Assembly (NCBI RefSeq): GCF_001687625.2
Contig: NZ_CP016538.2
Coordinates: forward strand, 2,572,501 to 2,636,500
Length of the DNA stretch: 64,000 nt
Direction: 5' to 3'
DNA from: Planococcus maritimus
GTDB taxonomy: Bacteria > Bacillota > Bacilli > Bacillales_A > Planococcaceae
Made by a program: the position numbers and the translations under genes. Each line of letters starts with the position of its first letter. The stretch's first letter is position 1. Positions 27,870 to 42,668 of this stretch are shown here, piece after piece. The notes under the pieces were generated by a model. That model had not been told where the DNA came from. It searched no databases and was given only the letters and a program-made list of their open reading frames with translations.

Positions 27870-27980
27870 AGCAAAACCCTCCATGTGTTTAATAATCCTT
27901 AATTTATACAGTTCTCACGTATATATCCCTATTTAATAGTCTTTATAAGTTATAGTAGTTTCAAATTGAAAACCTTATCT

Positions 27981-28009
27981 ATAATACCTTGTTTTTTGAT
28001 AAGAAACAA
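27981..28009 (-). promoter_or_regulatory. Sigma-A promoter of murAA
   Basis: Minus strand TTGTTT (28004-28009), 17-bp spacer, TATTAT (27981-27986), about 110 bp before the murAA start. Confidence 0.6.
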
Positions 28010-28035
28010 GCATTACAAGGCTTTCTTATCAAAAA
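27993..28035. promoter_or_regulatory. Large inverted repeat over the murAA promoter
   Basis: Perfect 14-bp arms TTTTTGATAAGAAA (27993-28006) and TTTCTTATCAAAAA (28022-28035) separated by 15 bp. One arm covers the spacer and part of the -35, the other lies upstream of the -35. It could be an operator for a dimeric regulator. Confidence 0.55.
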
Positions 28036-28187
28036 GTCAATATACCCCAAAGTTGTTCGTATGCATAGGTATTTTTATGTCCGTAGCGAAAAAAGAAATA
28101 TTACAAAATGATTACATTTAATTGTTTCCCCAACTCAATAGAAATAAACCCTTAGACAGTGAATATTTCCCGGGAAATAGTAAAACA
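28036..28187. other. Spacer between murAA promoter and ywzB
   Basis: AT-rich; no gene, repeat family or clear signal seen. Confidence 0.5.
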
Positions 28188-28242
28188 TTGCCGATTTGCC
28201 ATAGAAACGGCATGCATCCGTATGACCATGGCAAATCGGCAA
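28188..28242 (-). terminator. Long hairpin terminating ywzB
   Basis: Perfect 15-bp arms (28188-28202 and 28228-28242, TTGCCGATTTGCCAT and complement) with an inner ACGG/CCGT stem, directly after the ywzB stop; a short T run follows on the minus strand. Confidence 0.75.
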
Positions 28243-28476
28243 TTAAAACAGGTATGGCAACTGCCTAGACCATGCCGAGATTTCCAAGAAGAAATTGGAG
28301 ACAGATGTCCCAATTACAATGCTCAAAAAAATGTATAAAATTTGTGCCTGCAATACGTGGTGCTTTGCTATCCATTTATCGAACATCACAGCCCGCAATG
28401 CGTAAAAGGAAACGCCTGTGAAAAAAATGTGGCTGATGATTGAAATCAATGCTTGTTGACCGATGTACAACTCCAC
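28243..28476 (-). CDS. ywzB: DUF1146 family membrane protein YwzB
   Basis: 77-residue protein with two hydrophobic helices (about residues 8-30 and 43-62). The central FYALRAVMFDKWIAK and IVIGTSVSNFFLE are characteristic of the DUF1146/YwzB family, which sits between atpC and murAA in many Bacilli, as here. Function is unknown. It is separated from the ATP synthase genes by a terminator. Confidence 0.85.
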   Translation of the reverse strand: MELYIGQQALISIISHIFFTGVSFYALRAVMFDKWIAKHHVLQAQILYIFLSIVIGTSVSNFFLEISAWSRQLPYLF

Positions 28477-28594
28477 TTTACCTTCTCCTTTCGTCTCATA
28501 TTCTACTAGTTGAAACTCCTATTGTAAGTATAGCTGAAATTATTTGTCATGCCATAAAATTCATGCGTATTTCTCATCGTGTTGCCCATTTCAA

Positions 28595-28633
28595 TAAAAA
28601 AGACGGACAGAAGCAATCGCTTCCGCCCGTCCG
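28595..28633 (-). terminator. Terminator of the ATP synthase operon
   Basis: GACGGACAGAAGC/GCTTCCGCCCGTC stem with internal mismatches, followed by TCTTTTTTATT on the minus strand, just after atpC. Confidence 0.82.
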
Positions 28634-28639
28634 ACTTTA

Positions 28640-30526
<1,887 letters not shown>

Positions 30527-30548
30527 TCATCGGGCCTAAACGGCCGTC

Positions 30549-30681
30549 TTCGCTTTTCTTATTGTCTAGTCTCCGGAAGCCAGATTCTCGGGTCATAAGC
30601 CAACTTCCCTGTGCGGCAGAAAGCGCCGCTTCGGGAATTCGTCTTATGCCTGCCGAATCTAGACGGCTTCCTTCGCTTTTC

Positions 30682-30684
<3 letters not shown>
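30549..30684 (+). repeat. 55-nt hairpin repeat inside the ATP synthase operon (atpG-atpD)
   Basis: Hairpin 30594-30648 bounded by CATAAG and CTTATG, with inner CTTCCC/GGGAA and GCGGC/GCCGC pairing and an outer GATTC.CGGG/GCCGAATC extension. The whole is flanked by exact 13-bp direct repeats TTCGCTTTTCTTA (30549-30561 and 30672-30684), the second overlapping the 3' end of atpG. Confidence 0.88.
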
Positions 30685-31557
<873 letters not shown>

Positions 31558-31587
31558 TTATTTTTTCTTCCGATCCTGCCAGGGAGC

Positions 31588-33117
<1,530 letters not shown>

Positions 33118-33124
33118 TCATAAA

Positions 33125-33655
33125 TTAGCCGATCAATTGACGTTGCAGGCGAGCAAGTTTCGTGCTGACGCTGCTGTCATAGATGCGGTTCCCGATTTGA
33201 AGGCGCAATCCACCAATCAAAGATGGGTCGATTACGTTTTCAATCCGTAAAGAATTCTTGCCGATGCTTTTCGCGAAAGCGGTGGAAAGAGATGCTGTTT
33301 CTTCTTCTGTCAACGGACGAGTCGAATAAACTACTGCATCTTCAATTCCTTGCTCTTCGTTGGAAAGCTTGATATAGCTTTGAGCCATATCACTGATTAT
33401 GTTCATGCGTCTGCGTTCACCCAACATCTGTAGTGTATTGATCAAGTAGTGGTTAGCTCCTTGGAACACTTCGTTGATGAGGTTTGTGCGCTTATCCGCT
33501 GAAACTTTCGGAGAAACGATCAATTGGTATAGTTCAGGAGTCATCTTGAAAACTTTACGTACTTCACGAAGATCCTTTTCGATTTCCAAAGTCACATTGT
33601 GCTCTTTGGCAACCTGGAATAATGCCGATGCGTAGCGCTCAGCGACTTGGCTCAT
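33125..33655 (-). CDS. atpH: ATP synthase F1 subunit delta
   Basis: 176-residue peripheral-stalk cap linking F1 to the b subunits. MSQVAERYASALFQVAKE and the C-terminal VIDPSLIGGLRLQIGNRIYDSSV are conserved. The start overlaps the atpF stop by 4 bp. Confidence 0.96.
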   Translation of the reverse strand: MSQVAERYASALFQVAKEHNVTLEIEKDLREVRKVFKMTPELYQLIVSPKVSADKRTNLINEVFQGANHYLINTLQMLGERRRMNIISDMAQSYIKLSNEEQGIEDAVVYSTRPLTEEETASLSTAFAKSIGKNSLRIENVIDPSLIGGLRLQIGNRIYDSSVSTKLARLQRQLIG

Positions 33656-34173
33656 TGCACTTCGCCTGCCTTCGCAATCGTTTCGTTAATCAACTGACGG
33701 TTGTCTTCCTCAGAGATTTCCTTGTCGAGTACTTTCGTAGCTGCCAACAAAGTCAGAGCCACAACTTCTTCACGAACTGCTGCGATCGCTTTTTCACGCT
33801 CGTTAGCAATTTCTGCCACTGCGGATTCTTTCATGCGAGCAGATTCAGCACGTGCTGTCGTAATGATTTCCTCACGAGAAACTTCGCCTTGTTTCTTGGC
33901 GTTTTCAACGATTTCCTGTGCTTGGTTGCGGGCATCCTTCAAAAGGCTGCGTTGCTCTTCAAGCATTTGCTGTGATTCTTGACGGCTTTTTTCAGCAGTT
34001 TCGATCTCACTTGCGATCAGATCTTCACGCTGCTGCATAACGCCCATCAACGGACCCCAAGCAAATTTCTTCAACAGGGCCATTAGGAGCAAAAAGATGA
34101 CCAATGTTGCGATGATGTCTCCAATATTCAAAAACTCCCCGGTTGCACCGAGTACGAGGTGATCAAAAAACAC
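33652..34173 (-). CDS. atpF: ATP synthase Fo subunit b
   Basis: 173-residue peripheral-stalk subunit: one N-terminal transmembrane helix (about 14-34), FAWGPLMGVMQQREDLIASEI, then a long Glu/Gln/Ala-rich coiled coil. It starts with GTG after GGGAGTG. The 265-bp gap to atpE upstream holds hairpins and a repeat. Confidence 0.95.
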   Translation of the reverse strand: MFFDHLVLGATGEFLNIGDIIATLVIFLLLMALLKKFAWGPLMGVMQQREDLIASEIETAEKSRQESQQMLEEQRSLLKDARNQAQEIVENAKKQGEVSREEIITTARAESARMKESAVAEIANEREKAIAAVREEVVALTLLAATKVLDKEISEEDNRQLINETIAKAGEVQ

Positions 34174-34269
34174 GATTGTTTCACTCCCTTCAAGAGCCTA
34201 AAATACTTTTCTTCTATTATATAAATCGTTAGATGTGCTGTCGAAATCCAAAATGCATCATACAAGCAT

Positions 34270-34306
34270 AAATGGCGAAAAACATGCCGGAGCATTCTCG
34301 CCATTT
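34270..34306 (-). promoter_or_regulatory. Hairpin after atpE
   Basis: AAATGGCGA/TCGCCATTT arms with an inner ATGC/GCAT pairing in the transcribed atpE-atpF gap. No T run follows, so an RNA processing or stabilising role is more likely than termination. Confidence 0.5.
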
Positions 34307-34326
34307 AGCTTTTTACTCATAAATTG

Positions 34327-34436
34327 CTGTGCCTAGCTCTTCGGGACATAAGTCAACCCAGCTATGCGGCAAAGTACGCCTCTTCGCTGGTTCGCCTTAT
34401 GCCTGTCAGAGCTGAACAGGCACTTTCGCTTTTCTT
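34327..34436 (+). repeat. 55-nt hairpin repeat inside the ATP synthase operon (atpE-atpF)
   Basis: Hairpin 34347-34401 bounded by CATAAG and CTTATG with inner CCAGC/GCTGG, extended outward by AGCTCTT/AGAGCT-like pairing. It ends in TTTCGCTTTTCTTTA directly at the atpE stop. Same family and exact length as the atpG-atpD copy. Confidence 0.87.
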
Positions 34437-34438
34437 TA

Positions 34439-34666
<228 letters not shown>

Positions 34667-34709
34667 TCAGGATGATTGTTTTTTTGTTTTGCCCGAAGGC
34701 AGTTTATAC

Positions 34710-35820
<1,111 letters not shown>

Positions 35821-35823
35821 TGT

Positions 35824-36045
35824 TCACATGTCTCCTGATTCGAATTTTCGGACGGTCTGAAGCATCGCCCATACCCCAGCACTCAGGCCGGTAAATAGGC
35901 AGATGATCAAAAAGAGCGGGGCGGTTCCGAATTGCTCATCAAGCCACATCCCTGTAAAGACCCCGATTAGTACGGACCCGACAAGTTGTGAGAGAATGAC
36001 GGAATAAATCGCCATTGCTTGTAAGGGACTTTTTTTCGGGTGCAT
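35824..36045 (-). CDS. atpZ: AtpZ/AtpI-type small membrane protein
   Basis: 73 residues, two transmembrane helices with VLSQLVGSVLIGVFTGMWLD and a C-terminal LSAGVWAMLQTVRKFE. AtpZ family proteins precede atpI in Bacilli and are linked to ATP synthase assembly and Mg2+ or Ca2+ handling. ATG 36045 follows GAGGGG; the promoter at 36164-36192 rules out much longer versions. Confidence 0.85.
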   Translation of the reverse strand: MHPKKSPLQAMAIYSVILSQLVGSVLIGVFTGMWLDEQFGTAPLFLIICLFTGLSAGVWAMLQTVRKFESGDM

Positions 36046-36163
36046 GATAAACCCCTCGAAATTCATAATGATTTGATATTCACGCCCATAAAAGAGCAGT
36101 CGCATCTGGCTTTCAATAGCACATCCATTATGTATGAAAACCCTCTCATGCAGACCCTTTGTA

Positions 36164-36192
36164 AGCATACAATAGGGGCAAAATCATGTCAA
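36164..36192 (-). promoter_or_regulatory. atpZ: Sigma-A promoter of the ATP synthase operon
   Basis: Minus strand consensus TTGACA (36187-36192), 17-bp spacer, TATGCT (36164-36169), about 120 bp before atpZ. Confidence 0.8.
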
Positions 36193-36253
36193 TTGCATGT
36201 AGTGAAAAACTTCACAAGCGATATCCCACCGACATATGATTGACAAATTTGTT

Positions 36254-36655
36254 ACAAGAAAAGCGGAGGCAGCCATTTAGACCCGACAAGCACAAGACGA
36301 TTTGCTGACGCGGCGCCTTTTGCCGCATAAGCAAAGTGGCTTGTGACCTCGAGGGTCTGGCTGCTGGAGCTAGACACCAAGAAAAGCGAGAGCGCCTGAT
36401 GGCGGAAGCTAAGCTAAGTGCGCGACGTCCTGTCGCAACGCTTAGCTGACCCACATCCTGTGGCCCTCCGACAGGCATAAGACGGATCAGCAATGCGGCG
36501 CCCTTTGCCGCAATGCTGGAACGGCTTATGACCCGAGGAGCTAGGCGCTCGAGCTAGACACAAAGAAAAGCGGAGGCAGCCGAAAGCAGAAGCTAAGCTA
36601 AGAACGCGACGTCCTGTCGCAATGCTTAGCTGACTCACATCCTGTGAGCCCTCCG
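36254..36655 (+). repeat. Cluster of two 55-nt hairpins and two GACGTCCTGTC-core elements
   Basis: 55-nt hairpins at 36291-36345 (CACAAG/CTTGTG, a compensated variant) and 36476-36530 (CATAAG/CTTATG). Core elements at 36422-36436 and 36606-36620 (GCGACGTCCTGTCGC), each inside a GCTAAG..CTTAGC stem and followed by a CACATCCTGTG hairpin. Pattern hairpin-core-hairpin-core suggests a tandemly duplicated composite. It fills the gap between mnaA and the atp promoter; no gene is seen. Confidence 0.88.
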
Positions 36656-36669
36656 ACTCCCTCTACTCC

Positions 36670-37788
36670 CTACAACTCGCCGAAATACTTATGCAATGCT
36701 TCGACGATCCGCTGGGATGCTTTTCCGTCGCCGTATGGGTTCGATGCTTGCGACATCGCTTCATAGGCGGATGCATCTGTCAGCAATTCCTTGCCTAGGC
36801 GGTAGATTGTTTCTTCGTCCGTACCGGCAAGTTTCAAAGTGCCTGCATCGATGCCTTCTGGACGTTCCGTTGTATCACGCAACACCAAGACCGGCTTCCC
36901 AAGAGACGGCGCTTCTTCTTGCACTCCGCCCGAATCAGTCAGGATGAAATAAGACTGGGCTGCGAAGTTATGGAAATCCAAGACTTCGAGCGGTTCGATC
37001 AAGTGGATGCGCGGGTCGCGCCCGAGCACTTCGTCCGCGACTTCGCGGACAGCCGGATTCATGTGAACTGGGTACACGACTTGAATGTCATCATGCTCTT
37101 CAGTCAAGCGCTTGATGGCACGGAACATATTGCGCATCGGCTCGCCAAGATTTTCACGGCGATGGGCAGTTAACAAGATCATGCGGTCATCACCGATTTG
37201 ATCGAGCACTGGGTGATGGTAATTGTCACGGACTGTCGTCTGCAAAGCATCGATAGCCGTATTGCCTGTAATATAGATGGTTTCTTCTTTTTTGTTCTCG
37301 TCACGTAAATTTTGCGCGGACTTTTCAGTTGGCGCAAAATGGATGTCCGCCATGACGCCTGTCAATTGACGATTCATCTCTTCCGGGAAAGGAGAGTACT
37401 TATTGTGGGTCCGGAGCCCAGCTTCTACATGCCCAATCGAGATTTGATTATACAAAGCAGCTAAACTTGCCGCGAATGTCGTTGTCGTATCTCCATGAAC
37501 CAGTACGATATCCGGTTTCGCTTCTTTCATCACATCATCCAAGCCTTGCATGGCACGGACCGTTACATCACTTAAGGTTTGGCGGTCTTTCATGATGTTC
37601 AAATCAAAATCGGGTGTGATGCCGAATGTGTCGAGCACTTGGTCCAACATTTGACGGTGCTGGGCGGTCACGGTCACAAGGGCTTCAATCGTTTCTGGAT
37701 GCTTTTGCAATTCCAAAACGAGCGGCGCCATTTTAATCGCTTCCGGGCGTGTACCGAAAATCGTCATCACTTTCCATTTTTTCGTCAC
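36670..37788 (-). CDS. mnaA: UDP-N-acetylglucosamine 2-epimerase (non-hydrolysing)
   Basis: 372-residue cytosolic enzyme making UDP-ManNAc for teichoic acid linkage units or surface polysaccharide. IFGTRPEAIKMAPLV, VHGDTTTTFAASLAA, HVEAGLRT and ILTDSGGVQEEAPSLGKPVL are the family motifs, including the catalytic Asp/Glu/His. It lies between upp and the atp operon, an arrangement also known in staphylococci. Confidence 0.94.
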   Translation of the reverse strand: MTKKWKVMTIFGTRPEAIKMAPLVLELQKHPETIEALVTVTAQHRQMLDQVLDTFGITPDFDLNIMKDRQTLSDVTVRAMQGLDDVMKEAKPDIVLVHGDTTTTFAASLAALYNQISIGHVEAGLRTHNKYSPFPEEMNRQLTGVMADIHFAPTEKSAQNLRDENKKEETIYITGNTAIDALQTTVRDNYHHPVLDQIGDDRMILLTAHRRENLGEPMRNMFRAIKRLTEEHDDIQVVYPVHMNPAVREVADEVLGRDPRIHLIEPLEVLDFHNFAAQSYFILTDSGGVQEEAPSLGKPVLVLRDTTERPEGIDAGTLKLAGTDEETIYRLGKELLTDASAYEAMSQASNPYGDGKASQRIVEALHKYFGEL

Positions 37789-37807
37789 TGCTGATCAACC
37801 CGCTTTC

Positions 37808-38437
37808 TTATTTTGTTCCGAACAAGCGATCTCCAGCATCGCCGAGACCAGGCACGATATAGCCTTTTTCATTGAGCTTTTCATCGAGTGCGGCAATATA
37901 GATATCCACTTCCGGATGTGCTTTCTGCAAAGCTTCCACACCTTCTGGAGCTGCAATGATGCACATGAATCTGATTTTAGTCGCGCCGCGTTTTTTCAAG
38001 GAATTGACGGCTTCAATTGCAGAACCGCCTGTTGCAAGCATCGGATCGACAACAATCAATTCACGTTCAGATACATCGGAAGGCATTTTAAAATAATATT
38101 CGACTGGTTGCAAAGTTTCTGGGTCGCGGTACAAGCCGATATGTCCAACTTTAGCTGCTGGGATCAACTTCAAGACACCATCGACCATTCCGATGCCTGC
38201 GCGCAGGATAGGCACGATGCCCAATTTCTTCCCGGCCAATACATTCGATTTGGCGACTTGTACTGGAGTCTCCACATCGATTTCCTGAAGCGGAAGCTCA
38301 CGCGTGATTTCAAAAGCCATCAATGTTGAAATCTCATCAACCAATTCACGGAATTCTTTTGTCCCCGTCGATTTGTCGCGGATATACGTCAGTTTATGCT
38401 GGATCAGCGGATGATCAAAAACGAATACTTTTCCCAC
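37808..38437 (-). CDS. upp: Uracil phosphoribosyltransferase
   Basis: Pyrimidine salvage enzyme forming UMP from uracil and PRPP; 209 residues. PRPP motif [12 protein letters not shown] and uracil-binding [17 protein letters not shown] are intact. The start is taken as GTG at 38437 ([15 protein letters not shown]), since AAGGAGAG lies upstream of it at the right distance and it matches the family N-terminus; the earlier in-frame ATG overlaps that site. Confidence 0.95.
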   Translation of the reverse strand: MGKVFVFDHPLIQHKLTYIRDKSTGTKEFRELVDEISTLMAFEITRELPLQEIDVETPVQVAKSNVLAGKKLGIVPILRAGIGMVDGVLKLIPAAKVGHIGLYRDPETLQPVEYYFKMPSDVSERELIVVDPMLATGGSAIEAVNSLKKRGATKIRFMCIIAAPEGVEALQKAHPEVDIYIAALDEKLNEKGYIVPGLGDAGDRLFGTK

Positions 38438-38548
38438 AGTGTATCTCTCCTTTTTCATACATTTTCCTAAACAGTATAACAGAAATGAACCAGTTTTAGA
38501 GCTTCACTCCTGCATTAGAATTATTCAGTCAACTTTTGCAGGCAAAAT

Positions 38549-38575
38549 AAAAAACCGGGAGCAAATGCCCCGGTT
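38549..38575 (-). terminator. Terminator of the EAL-domain gene
   Basis: AACCGGG/CCCGGTT arms followed by TTTTTTATTTT on the minus strand. Confidence 0.85.
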
Positions 38576-40748
38576 AAAGAAGATGCGCTTCATCAAGCGG
38601 CATCGGTCGATGGAATAAAAATCCTTGGGCGATGGTGCAGCCCATGCCAAGCAATTGCGTGCGGTCTTCTTCTGTCTCGATGCCTTCCGCGACAGCGCGC
38701 AATCCTAAATTATCTGCGAGTTGAATGATGGTCCGAATGACAGCGCGCGTTCCGTGTTCATCCATATGAGAAACGAACGATCGATCGATTTTAATTTCTT
38801 CGACAGGAAGTTTTTGCAGATAGCTAAGCGAGGAATAGCCCGTCCCGAAATCATCGATCGAAGTCGCAAAGCCATAGTTCTTCAGCTGATCGAACACTTT
38901 GCTTGCCGTATCAATATCGACGACGCCGATACGCTCCGTAATCTCCAACTGAATCCATTTCGGATCTATGCCGAACTTACTCGTTACATCCACTAAATGA
39001 GGAATAAACGAATGGTGAAAGAAATGCTCGGCCGAAATATTGATCGCCACTTGACGCAGTCCCAAGCCCTGATCCTGGCGCTTTTTCAGCCAAGCTAAGA
39101 CCTGTTCGATGACATGCTGCTCCAGTTGACGGATTTTGCCATTTTTTTCGGCGGCAGGTATGAAAATAGCAGGTGAAATGTCCCCAAGTTCTGGCGACTT
39201 CCAACGGGCCAACGCTTCAAATCCCACAATCTCTCTACTTTCAAGCGACACTTTCGGCTGTAAAAAGACGCTGATTTCCTTGCGCTTGAGCGCTGCCGTT
39301 AATGCATTGGCCACTCGTAAATCGCGCATCATCAGTTCGTCTTGCTCATTTTCGAAATAACAAACTGCTTCACCAATCCGCTCCTTCGCTTTCGACAAAG
39401 CGCTATCTGCACAACGCACCAATTCCTCCGCATTCTGTTGGGCAGGCGTAACAATTGCCACACCTACTTTGACTGTCAAAAACAGATCCAGTTCACCGAT
39501 CGTTACCGGCTCCCGGAGACTTTTCAACACATCCTCCAAGAATTCAGGGGCGCGGATTAGCGGAACCGAGCTGTAAAGTGACAATCTGGCATCTGAAAAG
39601 CGGGCGACCAGTTTTCCCCCCGCTCCCCCCGCCAGAACAAGGCGGCGGCCGAGTTCTCGGCATAAATCATTTCCTGCCCGATGTCCATATTGATCGCTGA
39701 TTTTGATAAATTCGTCTGCTGAAATAAAAGCAACTACGCCTTCTTTTCCATCCTTCAACAATTCTTTCAGCTCGGTACGGAAATAATGGCGGTTCGGCAG
39801 TCCAGATTCTTCATCGATATAGGCAAGGCGCAAAATTTCTTCTTGTTGGCTTGAAAATTTTACGGCCAGCGAAACGATTGACGAAATTTCTTCCATAAAT
39901 GTTAAATCTTTTTTCGTTGGCTTGTACACTTGAGGAAAATAGATTCCAAACGTTCCGATTGCTTCATCTTTGCCGTTGAAAATTGGGACGGACCAAATCG
40001 CTTTGATGTTAAACTCCATAAGATCTCCGTGCTTGTCCGCCAATAGCTCACTTTCAAAAGCATTCTCCGCGACGACAGGTTCTTGACGAGAATATGCCGC
40101 TCCACACGGGCTAGAATCCGGTGATACTTCCACCCCGCTAATTTTTTTGAGGAAGTCGTCCGGCATTGATTTCCCCGCACCTATTTGGAAACGATTGGCC
40201 TCATCTACGAGCAGAACGGTACAGCGCACTCCATCAAGGAAAAACGATTCAGTCGTTCCGCAAATATTTTGCAGCAACATCCCGAGCGCATGGCCTTTTT
40301 CAATTCCTTTATACGTTTCTTTCTGCAAATCAATTAAAGTTTCCGCACGGCGGCGGTCGCTGATATCACGTTGCAGCATTAACGTATAGCGCAATGATTT
40401 TTCTGGAAATGCCAAGGGTTGGACGGTAATCTCATTCCAAAAAGGCGTACCGTCTTTGCGGTAATTGACGATTTCAAAGACTCCTGGCTTAGCAGAAGCT
40501 GTCGCCTCACGAATTTGACTGCCAATAGCTGCATCAGTCTTTGTGCCATGCAAAAATTTGCCGTTTTCGCCCACAACTTCCTCTTCCCTGTAACCGGTCA
40601 TCTCAAAAAACGCGTCATTGGCATAGGCGATTGGATGGTCCGGAATTTCCGGATTCACGACCACAAAACTTGTATGGAATTCGAGCCCGAGACGGCGCAG
40701 CCAATCTATGATCACTTTCCGGTCTTCTTGGATTTCATATTGATGCAT
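38574..40748 (-). CDS. LOV-like PAS/GAF/degenerate GGDEF/EAL signalling protein (predicted c-di-GMP phosphodiesterase)
   Basis: 724-residue soluble protein. A LOV-like PAS domain (about 20-130) has IAYANDAFFEMTGY and NYRKDGTPFWNE, but the flavin-reactive Cys of GxNCRFLQ is Gly (GENGKFLHG, G63). A GAF domain (about 140-300) follows. The GGDEF domain (about 310-470) starts normally (GLPNR, QYGHRAGNDL), but its signature is replaced by FSDARL, so cyclase activity is unlikely. The EAL domain (about 480-720) keeps FEALARW, INIS, LEITE, DDFGTGYSSL, KIDRSF and AEGIET, so it should hydrolyse c-di-GMP. It stands alone between upp and glyA with its own terminator, an insertion relative to B. subtilis order. 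Confidence 0.88.
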   Translation of the reverse strand: MHQYEIQEDRKVIIDWLRRLGLEFHTSFVVVNPEIPDHPIAYANDAFFEMTGYREEEVVGENGKFLHGTKTDAAIGSQIREATASAKPGVFEIVNYRKDGTPFWNEITVQPLAFPEKSLRYTLMLQRDISDRRRAETLIDLQKETYKGIEKGHALGMLLQNICGTTESFFLDGVRCTVLLVDEANRFQIGAGKSMPDDFLKKISGVEVSPDSSPCGAAYSRQEPVVAENAFESELLADKHGDLMEFNIKAIWSVPIFNGKDEAIGTFGIYFPQVYKPTKKDLTFMEEISSIVSLAVKFSSQQEEILRLAYIDEESGLPNRHYFRTELKELLKDGKEGVVAFISADEFIKISDQYGHRAGNDLCRELGRRLVLAGGAGGKLVARFSDARLSLYSSVPLIRAPEFLEDVLKSLREPVTIGELDLFLTVKVGVAIVTPAQQNAEELVRCADSALSKAKERIGEAVCYFENEQDELMMRDLRVANALTAALKRKEISVFLQPKVSLESREIVGFEALARWKSPELGDISPAIFIPAAEKNGKIRQLEQHVIEQVLAWLKKRQDQGLGLRQVAINISAEHFFHHSFIPHLVDVTSKFGIDPKWIQLEITERIGVVDIDTASKVFDQLKNYGFATSIDDFGTGYSSLSYLQKLPVEEIKIDRSFVSHMDEHGTRAVIRTIIQLADNLGLRAVAEGIETEEDRTQLLGMGCTIAQGFLFHRPMPLDEAHLL

Positions 40749-40783
40749 ACGCGTCCCCCCGAATTTTTCTTACTATGTATGGT

Positions 40784-40816
40784 AAAAAAAAGCCGCCAAT
40801 ACATAAGGCGGCTTTA
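40784..40816 (-). terminator. Terminator of glyA
   Basis: AAAGCCGCC/GGCGGCTTT stem, 9-nt loop, followed by TTTTTTT on the minus strand. Confidence 0.87.
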
Positions 40817-40849
40817 TTCACTTCAGTATTCATCTAAATAGCCGACTGC

Positions 40850-42085
40850 TTACTTGTACAAAGCATGAGCAGCGGTCAATTTTGCTGTACGCTCAGCGGC
40901 TTCTTTCTTCACAGCTTCATCTTCCGAATTTTTCAGTAGAAGGGCCATGATGGAAGCAATCTCCTTCATTTCTTCTTCTTTAAAGCCGCGGGATGTTACG
41001 GCTGCTGTTCCAAGACGGATGCCAGATGTGACAAATGGGCTTTCAGGATCAAACGGAATGGTGTTTTTGTTCGTCGTAATACCGACTTCATCCAACACAT
41101 GTTCCGCGACTTTCCCCGTCAAGTTAAGGGAACGGAGATCAAGTAGCAATAGATGGTTGTCTGTGCCGCCGGATACGATATTCACGCCTTCTGCCGTTAA
41201 ACTATCAGCCAAGGCATTCGCATTTTTGACGACTTGGTCGATATAATCTTTGAACTCAGGCTGCTGGGCTTCGCCAAATGCCACAGCTTTTGCTGCGATG
41301 ACGTGCATTAACGGGCCTCCCTGAATGCCTGGGAAAATGATTTTATCGATTTTCTTCGCAAATTCTTCTTTGCAAAGAATCAAACCGCCGCGAGGGCCGC
41401 GCAATGTTTTATGGGTAGTGGAAGTGACAAAATGTGCATGAGGCACTGGATTTGGATGGGCACCGGTTGCGACGAGCCCTGCAATATGCGCCATATCGAC
41501 CATCAAGTAAGCATCGACTTCATCAGCGATTTCACGGAATTTCGCAAAATCCAATGTACGGGAATACGCACTGGCACCGGCAACGATCATTTTCGGCTTG
41601 TGCTCAAGAGCTGCCTGACGAACGGCTTCGTAATCAAGCAATTGCGTGTCTTTATCGACACCGTACTCAACAAAATTGTACTGCATGCCGCTGAAGTTGA
41701 CTTTGCTGCCATGCGTCAAATGCCCGCCATGGTTCAAGTTCATGCCAAGGACCGTATCGCCTTGTTCAAGCATCGCTGTATACACAGCCATATTCGCTTG
41801 TGAACCGGAGTGTGGCTGGACGTTCGCATGGTCTGCACCGAAAATTTCTTTCAAGCGATCACGTGCGATGTTTTCCACTACGTCGACAAATTCACAACCG
41901 CCGTAATAGCGTTTGCCTGGATAGCCTTCTGCGTATTTATTGGTCAACACGGATCCTTGTGCATCCATCACTGCCTGAGATACAAAGTTTTCCGATGCGA
42001 TTAACTCAATATTCGCTTCCTGGCGTTCTTTTTCCGCGTTCATTGCTTCATATACTGCCTGGTCCTGCGCCTTAATCAATTCCAT
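40850..42085 (-). CDS. glyA: Serine hydroxymethyltransferase
   Basis: 411-residue PLP enzyme interconverting serine and glycine with tetrahydrofolate. PLP lysine is in [30 protein letters not shown] and [12 protein letters not shown] are conserved. ATG 42085 follows GGGAGGG; it overlaps the ywlG 3' end by 14 bp. Confidence 0.96.
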   Translation of the reverse strand: MELIKAQDQAVYEAMNAEKERQEANIELIASENFVSQAVMDAQGSVLTNKYAEGYPGKRYYGGCEFVDVVENIARDRLKEIFGADHANVQPHSGSQANMAVYTAMLEQGDTVLGMNLNHGGHLTHGSKVNFSGMQYNFVEYGVDKDTQLLDYEAVRQAALEHKPKMIVAGASAYSRTLDFAKFREIADEVDAYLMVDMAHIAGLVATGAHPNPVPHAHFVTSTTHKTLRGPRGGLILCKEEFAKKIDKIIFPGIQGGPLMHVIAAKAVAFGEAQQPEFKDYIDQVVKNANALADSLTAEGVNIVSGGTDNHLLLLDLRSLNLTGKVAEHVLDEVGITTNKNTIPFDPESPFVTSGIRLGTAAVTSRGFKEEEMKEIASIMALLLKNSEDEAVKKEAAERTAKLTAAHALYK

Positions 42086-42656
42086 CTGTCTTTCCCTCCC
42101 GTGATTGAAGTACCTGGCGATCGTAGCTTGCACGGGCACCGCCGATCAATTTCGGCCGTGTGGTCGCACTCGAGACGATCGCTTCCCCTACTAGTTTAAC
42201 AGAAGTCCGCACCGGAACGGCGACTCTTTTTAAATGCATGCCAATCATCGTCTGCCCAATGTCCACTCCGGCGTGGGCAGCAATTTCTTCGACGACGACC
42301 GGGTCTGTCATATTCATGTAAGCGTAAGCGCTCATTGAACCACCTGCTTTTGCTACCGGTACTACCGATACCGGTTCCAAGCCATAGCGTTCGGCAGCTG
42401 CCCGCTCGATGGTCAACGCGCGGTTGATGTGCTCACAACCTTGAAAAGCTAGAAACAAGCCATGGCGTTCGGCAAACACGCGCAGCGGTTCAAACAAACT
42501 TTCTGCAATATCAAGCCCGCCACCTGTACCGATACGCTCACCGGCCACTTCTGATGTGGAACAGCCAATGACGAATACCTGGCCTTCCTTGAATGCAATC
42601 TGTTGCTCCAATTCTGAGAGAACCTCTTCAAGCTGCAACTGCCACAAGCTTTGCAT
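42072..42656 (-). CDS. ywlG: UPF0340/TIGR01440 family protein YwlG
   Basis: 194-residue cytosolic protein of unknown function. [17 protein letters not shown] and [13 protein letters not shown] are the family signatures; the C-terminus has the conserved [13 protein letters not shown]. Conserved between rpiB and glyA, as in B. subtilis. Confidence 0.88.
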   Translation of the reverse strand: MQSLWQLQLEEVLSELEQQIAFKEGQVFVIGCSTSEVAGERIGTGGGLDIAESLFEPLRVFAERHGLFLAFQGCEHINRALTIERAAAERYGLEPVSVVPVAKAGGSMSAYAYMNMTDPVVVEEIAAHAGVDIGQTMIGMHLKRVAVPVRTSVKLVGEAIVSSATTRPKLIGGARASYDRQVLQSREGKTDGID

Positions 42657-42668
42657 GCTTACTCCTCC

